Origin: Bicyclus anynana
Taxonomy: Eukaryota > Arthropoda > Insecta > Lepidoptera > Nymphalidae
Length of the DNA stretch: 64,000 nt
Assembly: GCF_947172395.1 (NCBI RefSeq)
Contig: NC_069097.1
Location: 9,160,142 to 9,224,141, forward strand
Direction: 5' to 3'
The notes beneath the pieces are model-generated. The model had not been told where the DNA came from. It searched no databases and worked only from the letters and a program-made list of their open reading frames with translations. The translations under genes and the position numbers were made by a program. Shown here one piece after another: positions 21,650-33,233 of the stretch (within the stretch, counting starts at the first letter, position 1; every line of letters begins with the position of its first letter).

Positions 21650-21798
21650 TTGATGGTCGACTAACACTGCGCTTTCCGATGTGGGGTCACCATTTCAGCA
21701 CCTTAGAACCCCAACGTCCATCGTATCTGAACTATCAGCTTCGTTACTCGCTGAGCTATGTTCGTGACTAAGATTCGTCTGCGAATCTGAAATGAGGA
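21650..21798 (-). mobile_element. RTE-type LINE fragment
   Basis: Antisense blocks gtcgactaacactgcgcttt, ccccaacgtccatcg, actcgctgagctatgtt and ttcgtctgcg correspond to the RTE C-terminal region, with deletions. Confidence 0.55.
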
Positions 21799-22095
21799 GG
21801 ATTTTTTGATCGAAATCACGAAGATAAACTGCAAGTCACTCCAGCGCCCGTTTAGTGACTTTCTTCTAATAAGGCTTAATTAGATTGGATTAAAATAGAA
21901 CTATTACTTAACTATATAATCAGATTCAAAATCTAGATCGTAAAATGAACCAACAGGGCACTCAATTCAGAAGCTTTAGGTAGGTACTATAAATATAAAA
22001 TTGAAAATTTGTCATGAAGTTATTAATTACACTCTCGATCAAGTCTCTTTCAGTGCGCTGTCATTGGAGACCCTATCACTCGAGTATATTTGCAG

Positions 22096-22315
22096 ACATT
22101 CGGCTATTCTTCCCCACTTTCATCCCCCACAACTTTTAAACGGCTCAACCGATTTTCATCAAACATCTCTAACACTGAACACTGTATAATAAATCACCTT
22201 TAATACAAAAAAAAACATGAATTGAAATCACTTCATCCTATCTGGAGTTATGATGCCACGGACAGACAGACACGTCAAACTTATAGCACATCTCTTTTTG
22301 CGAAGTTAAAAAGAA
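22096..22315 (+). repeat. Dispersed repeat fragment, class unknown
   Basis: ttaaacggctcaaccgattt, catcaaacatct, ggagttatgatgccacgg and gacagacagacacgtcaaac form a widespread insect repeat pattern. I cannot assign it to a class. Confidence 0.45.
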
Positions 22316-23617
22316 AAAAATATCAGAAATATAACATCTTGACCGCGTTTACGTAATACTAATTCCCTCTAATTATAGCGAACACTAAAAGGAAATTGCA
22401 ATTACACGCTACCGTAATGCACGTGGACTTTAGTTCTATACTTTTACTGTAAAGAACAATAATTTGGAATTGAATAATAAAGGGGGGGTAGGCATAAATT
22501 CGACGTCGTCGAGTCAGCCAGACCCGCTACATTATGCATAAGATGGCGCCCCAGCGAACGCAGCGCTGCTCAAACATTGCTTCCGGATAAATTATTCTAA
22601 TGTCGCATTCGATTGCAATTTGAAACAAATGGTATTTCGTATTATTTGCAGCTTTTGTCTATAAATGATATCTAATATTTTGTATTATAAAATATTTAAT
22701 ATTTAAAGGATATGCTTAGATTTTTTTAGCGATACAGTATTGGCTCTTTTAGACTTCAGGTAGTAAAATTAGGTATAGCAAGAAGTTAATTTCGCATGAT
22801 AAAAAATTGTGTGTGTCGTTAAGTTTAGACAATATATTATTATAATGATAAATTCTTCAAACCCTAAAAAATACTCATTTTGAATTTGGATATACAGAAG
22901 CAAAGATTGAGATCTAAATATTTTTTACTAATGTGTGGACACTTAGTAGTTAGTAGCTAATATTTATTTCATATTTTGAGCGGAAACTGGTTCTTTGTTC
23001 TTTCTTCCATTTCCAGAAGTTGGAGATAAAGTTTAGGAACCACTGCTTGAGACAGAGTCTCTCTTGAGACGTTGTACCTTCCATTACAAGAAGCAAGAAC
23101 TATTAACAATGTAACAAGTTTGTTCTGTGCACTAAATTGTTATTTATTTTGTATTGGTTCGGTCATTTACGACCTTATGAAACTGTAAAAGATGTGTGGG
23201 TTATGGGACACCAAAAAGAAGCGAAGTCTTCTGCGCCCTACACTTCTATTACTGATTAATATAATTTATTTAGTAAGATTATACGAGTAGGTACATACTT
23301 ACATCAAGTAGGTACCTAGAAAATAAAACAATCGAATGTAACTCTTTCTCGCTCACTCAAATTAGGAGTAATCAAAGATATAGTAGTTACTAAGGACTAG
23401 GTAAGCTTGGTAGTAACTTTTGTTTCCATTGCACTGTTTACGAGTTAGTAATTCTTTATCCCAAAGCGCGCGCAGAGAAGCTTCGCTCAAAAAGTTACTA
23501 ACAAGAAAATCATTATAATTTTTTAAAACGAAGTGAACACAAAATGATCCAACATAAACTCTCTTTCAAGAGAAAATATTTTGTAGATTATTAAAATGTT
23601 GCACCAGTAAATATTCC
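22316..23617. other. No gene seen
   Basis: A GC-richer patch at 22500-22580 includes aagatggcgcc (YY1/Pho-like core) and is not a recognised repeat. The remainder is AT-rich. Confidence 0.4.
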
Positions 23618-24144
23618 ATGTGCCAAATGTCGTCGGAATGGTTTTTTTCCGAAGTGCTACAATGCGGCGAATCTTGTCACTGCGTTCCCCCAGGCCTCGC
23701 GTCGTCTCTTGACAGGGATAAATTCTGCCACCCTCTTTTTATCCTACTTATAGTCCTAGATACGTTCGCTATATTTCCCATGTTGTGGAGTACGACAAAT
23801 ATTTCAGCGTTGCTAAGCCATTTTGAATTGTGGGTTTATTTCAAGATTCTTTTTCTCATTTTATATACCGTTTTCACCGTCGTTATTTCTCCTTTTACTT
23901 CTTTTCGGTTCGTTCTCTCACTTTATTTCAAGATATCTTGATACATCATTCAATTCTCTCACTTCAGTTTCAGTTATTGTATATTCAGCCTGCAGTGAGT
24001 AAGTTTGTCTTGTTTCGGTTATCACTTACTAGTGGTAATAGGACTCGCCGAAACACCACCAACTACTTAAATCTCATCATCATAAGCAATATTGAACAAG
24101 AATGGTGGGTGTATCTTTCTGACACGTCCCCTCTTTCCTCCTAA
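23618..24144 (+). other. Unassigned open frames, possible LINE remnant
   Basis: The frame 23618-23941 (about 107 residues, non-ATG start) overlaps 23830-24144. The 5' part (ccaggcctcgcgtcgtctct) is GC-richer than the 3' part, which is a T-rich run. The predicted product is hydrophobic at the end because of the T content. It looks more like degraded repeat DNA than a gene. Confidence 0.2.
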
Positions 24145-24159
24145 TAGATGACAGGAGGC

Positions 24160-24600
24160 ACTTGTCCTGCAGTGGAGTAATATAAATAAGCTTACTTTAT
24201 TTATTTATACCTTGAACAATTACAAGAATTGAACAATAACAAGAAGAATTAAATTAATTACACATAAAATGTATATCTAGAATATAAATCCATGTTCTAG
24301 AATATAAATCTATCTATCTAAACACATAAGTATACAAAGGTGAAGACCTATGTCTACCACGCAACCTTTTGAATAATAGAATCAAATAATCAAAATCGCA
24401 AGATATTGTAAGAAAACACTTTAAATATACTAAAAATGGCAATTACATGCTCTATTACTTGTATTTGTAGTATACATAAAAAGGTTTATAATGATGAAGC
24501 CATTTAAAAGAACATAAAGGAGCTACTGGAAATTTACATTACTTCTTGAGAACCGTCACTCATTTGTAAAGCTCTATTCTCAAGCAAGGATGCGGTGAGG
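24160..24600. other. AT-rich stretch with a 25-bp direct repeat
   Basis: tctagaatataaatc occurs twice at 24276-24312. Nothing else is seen. Confidence 0.5.
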
Positions 24601-25001
24601 GCTGCCAAAGATTAATATGGAACAGCTGTTTGCTCAATCGTCACCTCTTTTACATAATACATTCAATGAACTAAGTCTCCAGCAAAATGATTTTAAAGCA
24701 GCTGTAAATGATATGTAACAAAATAGAGAGGAAAATGAGGAAAGGTAGAAAAATTCTCATTAACAGTAAAAAAATATTCTGTGTATAAGACTAAGAAAAT
24801 TTTGAAGATGGGTTTTAGTATTTTTTTTTAATCTGTTTTTATAATTATTATAGACCGAATACTATTTAACAATGCTAACCTTCTTCGTGCCTCCTCTAAA
24901 CAACTCGATATTGACGAAGTGCTTGCTAATTGGGCGCTACAAAAAGCCCAAAAACAAAAGAAGATAGTCAGGATTGAAAATTGTATGAAAAGCGCACTAT
25001 A
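24601..25001 (+). pseudogene. Degenerate coding-like remnant
   Basis: The frame from ATG 24617 reads MEQLFAQSSPLLHNTFNELS and continues hydrophilic to a stop at about 24716, with a second in-frame stop shortly after. A second frame (about 24830-25001) contains LLRASSKQLDIDEVLANWAL and QKQKKIVRIENCMKSAL before a stop; its left edge follows ataattattatag, which resembles an acceptor. Both pieces have protein-like composition unlike the flanking AT-rich DNA. No joined product without a stop was found, and the family is unknown. Confidence 0.3.
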
Positions 25002-25325
25002 ATTAATGGAACTAAACGTGGTCTCTCAAACTACTATAGATTATATATTATACAGCTGCAGAGCTCCGACTCATTACTGTACAATTTTGCTCCCCCGCTC
25101 CAAGTTAACAATAGTAGGTATAAAAAAAATAGGTACGCATTAAAAGACAGGCAATGCAAGGCACACGCGGCCCTCGTCCATTACGAGAGATGGATACACA
25201 TATACAAGATTACACGTGCCTCCTGGCTTTGTTCTCTCCTCGAAGGGCGGTGTAATTAGTTTCGATACCAGAACAATGGAGGGTCAAATCACATTACTTG
25301 CTGGGTCATGTTACTTGATGAAGTT
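25002..25325. other. No gene recognised
   Basis: A plus-strand frame to 25259 opens with TTG and is unrecognised. Confidence 0.4.
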
Positions 25326-25790
25326 ATCTTGAAAGTTTAGTTGGACTTTGGAGGATCATTCAACGCGTGTAGGCTGAGGCTTTCCACCTACGTGATTCAT
25401 CAAAGAGAGATTTACAAATAACAATCTTTATACTTAAATATTTACACCTGATGATAATCTATCTTTTCTTAACAGTTTTCTTTGACTGTTTTTTCATGGA
25501 AAACCAATAGATAAGTTGGAAAGTTTCTGAATACAGTGTACCCTCTTTATTATTTGTTTCGTAAAATTAAAAGAATCTTGAAAGTTTAGTTTGAAGATTT
25601 TGGAGGATCGTTTTAAGTAAGTTTTCCACCTACGTAATTGTCCTTCAAACAGAGATTTACAATCCTATTACTTTAATATATATCAATATTATCTTTACTG
25701 TTTTCTATGACGGTTTTTCTATAGGAAGACCAGAACATACAATGGAAAGCACGTTGCAAACCCACTTTATTATTTGTTTCGTAAAATTTA
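25326..25790 (+). repeat. Tandem duplication of about 248 bp
   Basis: Unit 1 begins at 25326 (atcttgaaagtttagttgga) and unit 2 at 25574 (atcttgaaagtttagtttga). Both continue through ttttggaggatc-like, tttccacctacgt, agagatttacaa, acagttttct-like and ctttattatttgtttcgtaa. Copies differ at many sites. Confidence 0.85.
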
Positions 25791-25917
25791 TACAATTATG
25801 TATACTCGTAAATAAATGTTGTTATTTTATTTATTGTCACTATAACAGTTTCAGAAAATTAATACGAACACAGCGAAAATCCATCTCTAAACATAAATTT
25901 TAACTTCCAGAACTGAG

Positions 25918-26076
25918 AGGCTATTCTGTAACGATATTTTATCACTTCGACAGTGTGAGCTCCGAAGTCGCATCTATCGCTCTCTGTCTATAGTATCATG
26001 ATATACAGAGAGAGATTGAGGTGTATTCGAAACTCGCACTAGCGAGTTATACAAAACATCATTACAGAATAGGCCT
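25918..26076. mobile_element. Near-palindromic MITE
   Basis: Ends are aggctattctgtaa and ttacagaataggcct. Inner blocks also pair (gctctctgtc with acagagagaga), so the 158-bp element folds along much of its length. Superfamily and target duplication are not clear. Confidence 0.65.
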
Positions 26077-26435
26077 CCTGCAATGTGCCGGAATTCAAAA
26101 ATTTAACTTGCTAGCACAACATTACATTTACAGACTTCCTCTGATGTTTTTCATTTTGTTTTAACCTATCGCATAATTCCACTAAGTGCATAGGCGTAAC
26201 GTATTTCTGTTCCACACCTCTTAGTGTGGGAAATCAGTTGGTTGCAGAGATCAATCGCCCGATAACATCAAGTGTAGATATGTTTCGTGTTCTACTTGCT
26301 CGTTGAAGCGACATATTGATGAATAGCCTGTCGTTTTGTCTACTCGCTTCTGTCTGTCTATCGCATGTAAACCGTACCTAGTTATTATTGTTTCTCTAAT
26401 GTGCATGTAACGTGTTTCTCAGAATGTGAATGTTC

Positions 26436-26803
26436 GACGGCCTCTGTGGCACAGTGGTTTTTTTTTTTGCTGATTGTGTAAGTGCCGTAGGCTCCTTATG
26501 GGACTTCAGCTTCAGATTTACCAGACGAAGGTTCTAGGCTCCCCGGCTGGGTCGATTGAGGTTTTCTTCATTGGTCCAGGTCTGTCTGGAGAGAGGCTTC
26601 AGCGGTGGCTAGTTACCACCCTACCGGGCAAAGACGTACCGCCAAGCGATTTAGCATTCCGGTACGAAGTCGTGCAGAAACCGAAAGTGCTGTGAATTGT
26701 CATCCTACTTCTAACAAGTTAGCTCGCTTCCATTCCACTTCGCTTCACTTACCGTCAGGTGAGATTGTACACAAGGGGTAACTTGTAAAGACTAAAAAAA
26801 AAC
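26436..26803 (+). mobile_element. SINE-2 with an insertion inside the tRNA-like head
   Basis: The head starts gacggcctctgtggcacagtgg, then about 60 extra bases starting with a T run separate the A box from the rest. The family sequence resumes at atttaccagacgaaggttct, ccccggctgggtcgattgag and so on to the aaaaaaaaa tail. The B box is also degraded. Confidence 0.8.
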
Positions 26804-27218
26804 TGCTTGATTTCGATATTGCAGCAAAATACAATTTATAACCCAATCAGTAAATGCTTTCAAATTCATATAATGTGGGTATCCAATTTGATTATAAAAT
26901 GATTCAATTAATTAGTCGCAATTGTCCAAAAGGCGTGGTAAATAGCAACCAGCATATTTGACAAATGAGCGAAATTCGCGGCAAACAGCATGAATTTTCA
27001 CAAAATATACGCTATTTCGGTAATATTTGTTATCCCTCCTGCCATCCATTGCGGGATTAATTCTAAACACCCTTGATGTCGAGGCTTTGTTCTTTACGTA
27101 CAATCAAACGATGTAAACCGCAGCGTAACCTCATAGGGGTGGTATTCTATACCCGTATATTAAATACATTCGCTTAAAGGATTGAAATAATAAATAAAGA
27201 ATTGGTTAAACTGACTAA
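26804..27218. other. No gene seen
   Basis: AT-rich; the minus-strand frame 26912-27103 is unrecognised. Confidence 0.45.
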
Positions 27219-27488
27219 TTTTTTTATACTTTACAAGTTAGCTCTTGACTACAATTTCAAGTGATGGTAAGTGGTGATGCAATCTTAGATGGAATCGGGC
27301 TAACTTGAGGATGAAAATACACACCCCTTTCGGTCTTTGCTGGTAGGATGGTAGCTAGCCACAACCGAAGTCTCCCACCAGTCAGACCTGGACCAATTAA
27401 GAAAAACTCAATCGGCCCAGCCGGGGATCGAACCCAGGACCTCCGTCTGAATCCACTGCCCATACCACTGCGCCACGGAGGCCGTCAA
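27219..27488 (-). mobile_element. SINE-2, internally deleted
   Basis: Minus-strand copy with intact head (ggcctccgtggcgcagtgg), B box (ggttcgatccccggctgg) and tail, but lacking the segment between cggtttcta and the gtctttgc block. The 68-residue minus-strand frame is a SINE translation. Confidence 0.85.
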
Positions 27489-27599
27489 ATACAACATAAT
27501 AATATTTATATACTGGAGCCCTGACCACCGGTTGCACTCAAATGTTAGCGCAGCGGAAGGGTTCAATTTTTTTTTATATACATTTTTAGTATATTTTTA

Positions 27600-27692
27600 T
27601 ATACTTTTTTTAACAATGTTATAAACATCACGGTCACGGTCGAATTGAGAAACCTCCTCCTTTTTTTGAAGTCGGTTAAAAAATATAAAAGG
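27600..27692 (+). repeat. Dispersed repeat 3' tail (gaagtcggttaaaa type)
   Basis: gtcgaattgagaaacctcct followed by ccttttttt and gaagtcggttaaaaa. The same terminus occurs near 28020, 39420, 42980, 48390 and 59030. The class is unknown. Confidence 0.5.
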
Positions 27693-28185
27693 GCAAATAA
27701 ATAAATGAGAGAATATTATAGATACAGAACCTACGTAATATTAAAGAAGCGAAATCTTTTTTTTTTAAATGCGACATACATATCATTATTGGTATAGTAA
27801 TGGTAAATTTTATTTAATTTTCAATCAAATTAACATGCAGCATGTAATAATAATTGGAACATTTAAATTAAATTACTTATTTTAAAAATATTTGCACGCC
27901 TAATTCGTGGCAAAACATGTTTGGACAATTGTATTTATTATATCTGTTGTTATCCATGTTTTAGCAAATAAATTATTATTGTATGTACGTATAATGCAGA
28001 ATAAAAACATTACACGTCGAATTGAGAACCCCGTCCTTTATTGAGTTCTTTTTTAAAAGAAGCATCAACTACTTAAAGAGAACGCATTTTTCAATACAGC
28101 ACTGTAAAATTTGCCTTCGAATCAACTAGGAACTTTTACATAGTCAATAGACACAGACCACCTACTGGTTTGAAAAACGATGCTA
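27693..28185. other. AT-rich stretch, no gene seen
   Basis: A partial copy of the gaattgagaaccccg tail lies at 28018-28045. Nothing else. Confidence 0.45.
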
Positions 28186-29340
28186 TGACTCATTCGGAAG
28201 GTAACACTTGCGGCAGCAACAATCGATTTGTTAACGTAGACAAATTATTGCGTGCTCACACGGAAATTTTACTACGAAGTGAAATATAAAATAGACGATT
28301 CTGTGGATTTTGTTAGTAAAATAATTGAGAAAAATAATAAAATATTACTGTAAACTAGCAGATACCTGTGTCGGAAACGGGGTGCTATCAGAAGCGGATT
28401 TAAAGAGCAAAACACGATTATTGAATAAGAACCGATCAGATCTAACAATTCCCACTAAGAATGTTACCAATAAACCCTCGAGTGACAGAGCTTAGTCTTG
28501 AGAGACCTTGAGCGAAGTCCCGGACTTGTTACCGTTGTGTGTAGGGTTAAAGACATCTTTTAATACTAGTGTTACACTCCCCTTTTCCGCTCCACATCAC
28601 AAGTCATCCTCCCAAAATAATCCATGAAGGTATATCCAACAATAGTTGTGGACGGATCGAACGCCACAAGAATTAACTAGACGCATATACCTATAGCCAG
28701 CATTCGGCCTCCCACTACTCGGCACCTACCTCACGGGACACTTCGTACTATCTCGGCTCGTAGCGACACGCGCCAACAATGACTGACTAACTCTCGCCGA
28801 CAACTCATATGGTGTGAAACTGATTTTTTTAAATGAAACCGATTTGGGGAACATTGGATGAATGAATCAAACGCTTCGAAAACTAGATAAACGTATGGCA
28901 ATTACATTTGCTATCAACAGGTCACGTGATCAAGATCTGTCATTCGCTTACATTTTTCTAGTTTCCGAAAAGTTTGCGATCGTAGAAAGAGAATCGACGT
29001 GCCACTTGGCTACAGGGGCTGTTGCAGGGTATAAAATATTGAGCTTTTCTTGATTGATTTTCGTCTAAATCAACCCTTAACCCGCCAACAATCGAAGCAG
29101 GTTTTAACTTCACAACTCCTCTACTAAAAGAATAGGACTGACCCTGTATTGGACCGTCAAAATAGGTTACATTTCGATAACATATTTCGTCGATATTTCG
29201 TCAACTGATACGACGATTTTCAATAAAGAACTCAATCAACGGACAGACTAAATATAACATTGAGGAACGATCGCATGACTCGCTCGCAACAATCAATTTG
29301 CTTACAGAGGCAAATGATTGCATGCTCGGCCCTAATTGTG
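28186..29340 (+). repeat. Diverged direct repeats at both ends of a unique segment
   Basis: About 80 bases at 28180-28265 (atgactcattcgg, gcaacaatcgatttgttaac, tgcgtgctc) are echoed at 29262-29322 (atgactcgctc, gcaacaatcaatttgcttac, tgcatgctc). Between them is unique DNA with a 63-residue ATG frame (28862-29053) that I do not recognise. Confidence 0.45.
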
Positions 29341-29529
29341 GCTACCTACCAAAAGAAATCAAAACATCCTTCCCCCCATTCTCTCCAACTGTAAATATAA
29401 TACGTGAAAGCAAAATATTACACTAACCAAGTCGGTTATGTCTGCATTGGAGCTTTTTGAACCATACGAATAATAAAATTCTGTTACTGGATGTTTTTTA
29501 CTTTATTTATCTAGTAGTATACCTTATTA

Positions 29530-29892
29530 GAAGGCTCAAAGTCACTCAGCGGGCGATGGGGCGATCTATGCTTGGAGTTTCTCTGCGTGATCGAATCAGA
29601 AATGAGGACATCTGCAGACGAACCAAAGTCATTGACATAGCTCAGCGAGTCGCGAAGCTGAAGTGCAATGGGCAGGTCACATAGTTCGAAGAGCCGATGG
29701 ACGTTGAGGTCCCAAAGTGCTGGATTGGCGACGCAGTGTTGGTCGACCCCCCACTAAGTGGACCGAAGACATCAAGCGGGTTGCAGGGAGCCGCTGGATG
29801 CTGGCGGCTCGAGACCGCTTTGTTTGGAAGTCCATGCAAGAGGCCTATGTCCAGCATTGGACGTCCAGCGGCTGATAATGATGATGAATGAT
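29530..29892 (+). pseudogene. RTE-type LINE polyprotein C-terminal pseudogene
   Basis: The frame at 29530-29684 reads GRSMLGVSLRDRIRNEDICR and TKVIDIAQRVAKLK, typical of the RTE C-terminal region. One base is lost in the tggcaatgggc region, which shifts the frame to an early stop. Downstream DNA still encodes, in another frame, DIKRVAGSRWMLAARDRFVW and EAYVQHWTSSG before a stop and a (tgataatga)n tail. A block in the cgacgc|agtgttgg region (the cccgcaccggaaag segment) is deleted. The element is 5' truncated and inactive. Confidence 0.85.
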
Positions 29893-30270
29893 AATGATCT
29901 AGCAGTATAGTATTTATGTGGTATTATTTTGCTAGGTGTATAGGTACATTTTTATAGGTGTCTACTGAATATTTACTATCTAGATAATTTTTCGCAAGTA
30001 GCTTCACCATGATGAGTCGTCGAGCTTTTTCCTTTACAAAAATTCTCGATTGTAGGCAGGGAAAATGAAAAATTTTGTGCATAATACAGGGAAAACGTAC
30101 GCAATGTGACTGTTAAATTACATAAGTAAATTAAAAATTAAGCACGAAAAAGTAAAATAGTCCGCTGGGTGTTTGTTTCAGGGGTGTTGTTATACAAAAC
30201 AAAATATACAAAAACAATGTTCTATTGGTGGCTTTGTATAGAAATAGCCACCGGCAATTTAGGCAATACT
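29893..30270. other. No gene seen
   Basis: AT-rich, no repeat recognised. Confidence 0.45.
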
Positions 30271-30480
30271 CCTCATTCGCACGAGAGTTTTTTAACGGAC
30301 GTTAAAAAAGCGTTCAAATATAGTATGAAGTTAAATTAAAGTCTATTTCCAACGACCAAAATTGAAAATGCAACATTGCTCGAAAAAAAGCGTCGTGTTT
30401 TAAAAACGCTGTCTCGTGAACATTTACTCGGGAATGCACGTAACGTAACGTCCGTTAAAAAAACTCTCGTGCGAATGAGG
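30271..30480. mobile_element. TIR MITE, 210 bp
   Basis: Ends are cctcattcgcacgagagttt and its complement at 30461-30480; the inverted repeats run about 33 bp through ttaacggacgtta. The interior is non-coding. A convincing target duplication is not seen, so the superfamily is open. Confidence 0.85.
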
Positions 30481-30779
30481 GCTTACGAACTCCACCGTAT
30501 CTGCAAACAATAATAATATTTGTCAATTTGTCAGTTTGACAGTTTGTGATCTAATCAGAATATAACGTTAACCAACCACGTATGGGCACGCATAGTAGGC
30601 ATTGAACAGTCATTGAAAGCGAGAAATCGAATTTCCTGAGGGTCAAATCCCATTAGCTCGCTGTCCGCACTTCGCACCCCATCGCTTCATCACAGTTTTG
30701 TATACAGTGCACTACATAACATTCGTGTCGACCAAGTCAATTAGTTTTGCTTTACGGTTTCTGAAACATTAATTTAGAA

Positions 30780-31056
30780 TCTATACTTATAATAAAAATG
30801 GTCGAATTCTATACATTTATTCGCAATTTGAGATTTTACTTATACCATTTGTTACCGTAGCATAACGGACGCCAGCGCCATCTAGAATCTATACTTCTAA
30901 TACGAATTATGGTTGTACAAAAGGTTATATTAATGTACAAAAGGTTATATTAATAATAACCTTAATAATGGGGTTTAAAAAATTTCTAAAGTGGTGAAAT
31001 AGGGCTTCAAAGTTTACATTGATTTCCACGCGGACGAAGTCGCGGGTATCCGCTAG
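30780..31056 (+). mobile_element. Non-autonomous Helitron, type 2 (composite)
   Basis: Starts tctatacttataata after an A and ends cgcgggtatccgctag before a T, fitting the Helitron insertion rule. A second start-like string, tctatacttctaata, lies at 30888, so a shorter copy may be nested or the element is a tandem of two left ends. A 17-bp unit (tgtacaaaaggttatat) is doubled near 30913-30950. Confidence 0.65.
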
Positions 31057-31865
31057 TTTGAACTAAAATTATTGAAAAAGGAGAGTGTTTAATTACTAAC
31101 TCGTAGCTTCATAAGCCAGAGCTTAACATGCAACAGGGGTCGGCCAAACAGTTTTTTCTATTTTAATTAATGGTTAAATCCATGCAGTGTCCATCACATT
31201 TCGTTGACTAATCTAAACTTTGACAAATAATAATAATTCCTCGATCGACTTTCACTCAGATCGATAAAATTTCATCTTGAGACTAGCAATCTATGCAAAC
31301 ACATACGTGTATACTCTTTAAGCTCACTTTGAGAATGCACACCGATACGACGAGAGAGGATCAGAAGCAAGACCGACGGCTTTTCATCCTTTCCTTGGCA
31401 AGAGTACTTACGGTACATATGGAAGTGAAACGTGCGCTGAGAGTATTTTCTCGATTCTGTATCACTTTCCCTACAGTGTTTTGTCAATTTTTCGTTGGAA
31501 ATATTGAAATAAAAAGGTGTTTACGCCAACGACATTTTATATCTACATGTCACGTGCCAACAAAATCACCGCAAATAATGAGATTAATTTAGCTACTCCA
31601 CTGAACGCGCACATTCACAATTTTGTGTTTAATTCCATTATTTATTTATGTATATACTGTTTTTAAAGATTCTAAATACACAACTCTACATTGTATAAGT
31701 ATATTTATTTAAGTAATAACTTTCGTTGTTTACTATGCGACTCAATAAAAATGCGGTCAATTAGCCGCTTTTGTAGCCTCAATTTTGACGCGCTAATGAC
31801 ACATCTCTATTATAAAATATTAGGTACGCAATTAATAAAATACAGTTGAGTAATTAAATGTTAAG
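31057..31865. other. Stretch with opposed unassigned frames
   Basis: A plus-strand frame of 99 codons (31293-31592, ATG) and an overlapping minus-strand frame (31272-31487) lie in a slightly less AT-rich segment. Neither product is recognised. Nothing else is seen. Confidence 0.3.
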
Positions 31866-32173
31866 GAGCAGTGATAGCCTAGTGGATATGACCTCTGCCT
31901 CCGATTCCGGAGGGTGTGGGTTCGAATCCGGTCCCGGGCATGCACCTCCAACTTTTCAGTTGTGTGCATTTTAAGAAATTAAATATCACGTGTCTCAATC
32001 GTTGAAGGAAAACATCGTGAGGAAACCTGCATACCAGAGAATTATCTTCATTCTCTGCGTGTGTGAAGTCTGCCAATCCGCATTGGGCCAGCGTGGTGGA
32101 CTATTGGCCTAACCCCTCTCATTCTGAGAGGAGACTCGAGCTCAGCAGTGAGCCGAATATGGGTTGATGACGA
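31866..32173 (+). mobile_element. SINE-1, full length
   Basis: Reference copy for the family. A box tagcctagtgg (31875-31885), B box ggttcgaatcc (31919-31929), then gcatgcacctccaac, aagaaattaaat, ggaaaacatcgtgaggaaac, ccgcattgggccagcgtgg and the 3' gaatatgggttgatgacga end. Both boxes fit the tRNA-type polymerase III consensus. The minus-strand frame here is not a gene. Confidence 0.9.
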
Positions 32174-33033
32174 CGAATTAAATGTTTTGTTTACCATTAT
32201 TTAGTTAAATAATTTAATTATTATTAGCCATAACTTGAGTTTATCATACTTTAACGGTAATGTTACGATAGTTCCGAGTTTCTGTAATTCAATTGTAACA
32301 CATTGCTTGTCGTCGGCAGCTGTATTAATTAACCGTTGATTTGATCGACCTTTCAGAAACTGTGGGTTCATTTGCATGTCGAAGGTTTGAACTAACCTAG
32401 TTCAATTAGTTATCTCGGCCGTGCTTCTCAAACTGTGTCGATGTCGATGCCAATTAGAAATAAGATATTCCGTTGCCATCTTTCTGGTTAGCATATCATT
32501 TATCTGCTAACGATGTGATTGTAGACATCGTTTCCAGTTATGTTAGAGCGAGAAACATACGATATATATAGTAAGTAAATAAAAGTTATATGTAGTATAA
32601 GGTCCAAGCATATTTTGTACAAAATCTCCAAGTAGAGATTTTAGAAGTGAGACGTGCATATTATAATACTAACCACCAGTAAGTATTTATAACAAAGTAT
32701 TTTTTTTTAATTTAAATTTAGTATGCCCCAATAACATTATTCTTCTTTCTTGTCTATGCCACTTTATACTGCGATTGTTTCGCAATAATTCCTCCAATGT
32801 CAACGTAGTGGAATAGACATCATGTTACTTGTTAGGTTGCGCTTGCGCTTTCTTTTCAATTCTTGTAGAGATCGCTTGTTAGACCTAAACACCAAGACAC
32901 AACATATAATAGGTATTGATTAGTAACCAATCATTTTGTTAACACATAGGAAATGGTTTCAGATTAGAGGGTTAACACAAAACATGTAAATCGAACAACA
33001 TTGCAAACATTGCAAAGTCTAACTGTCAAACTC
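32174..33033. other. AT-rich stretch, no gene seen
   Basis: Nothing recognised on either strand. Confidence 0.5.
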
Positions 33034-33233
33034 TCTTTTTTATACTCTACAAGTTAACCCTTTACTACAATCTCACCTATGGTAAGTGACTATGCAATCG
33101 AAGATAGAAGCGGGCTATCTTGTTAGGAGTAGGATGAAATCCACACTCCTGTCGGTTTCTACACGACATCGTATCGGAACGCTAAATCGCTTGGTGGTAC
33201 GTCTTTGTCGGTAGGGTGGTAACTAGCCTCGGC
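33034..33233 (-). mobile_element. SINE-2, head missing
   Basis: Antisense tail through gtacgtctttgtcggtaggg and ggtaactagcc; the copy stops before the tRNA-like head. Confidence 0.85.

Noticed and set aside
31866..31950. tRNA genes suggested by A and B boxes in SINE-1 and SINE-2 heads
   Set aside because: The sequences do not fold into a full cloverleaf with a proper acceptor stem and are followed by family-specific SINE bodies in many copies.
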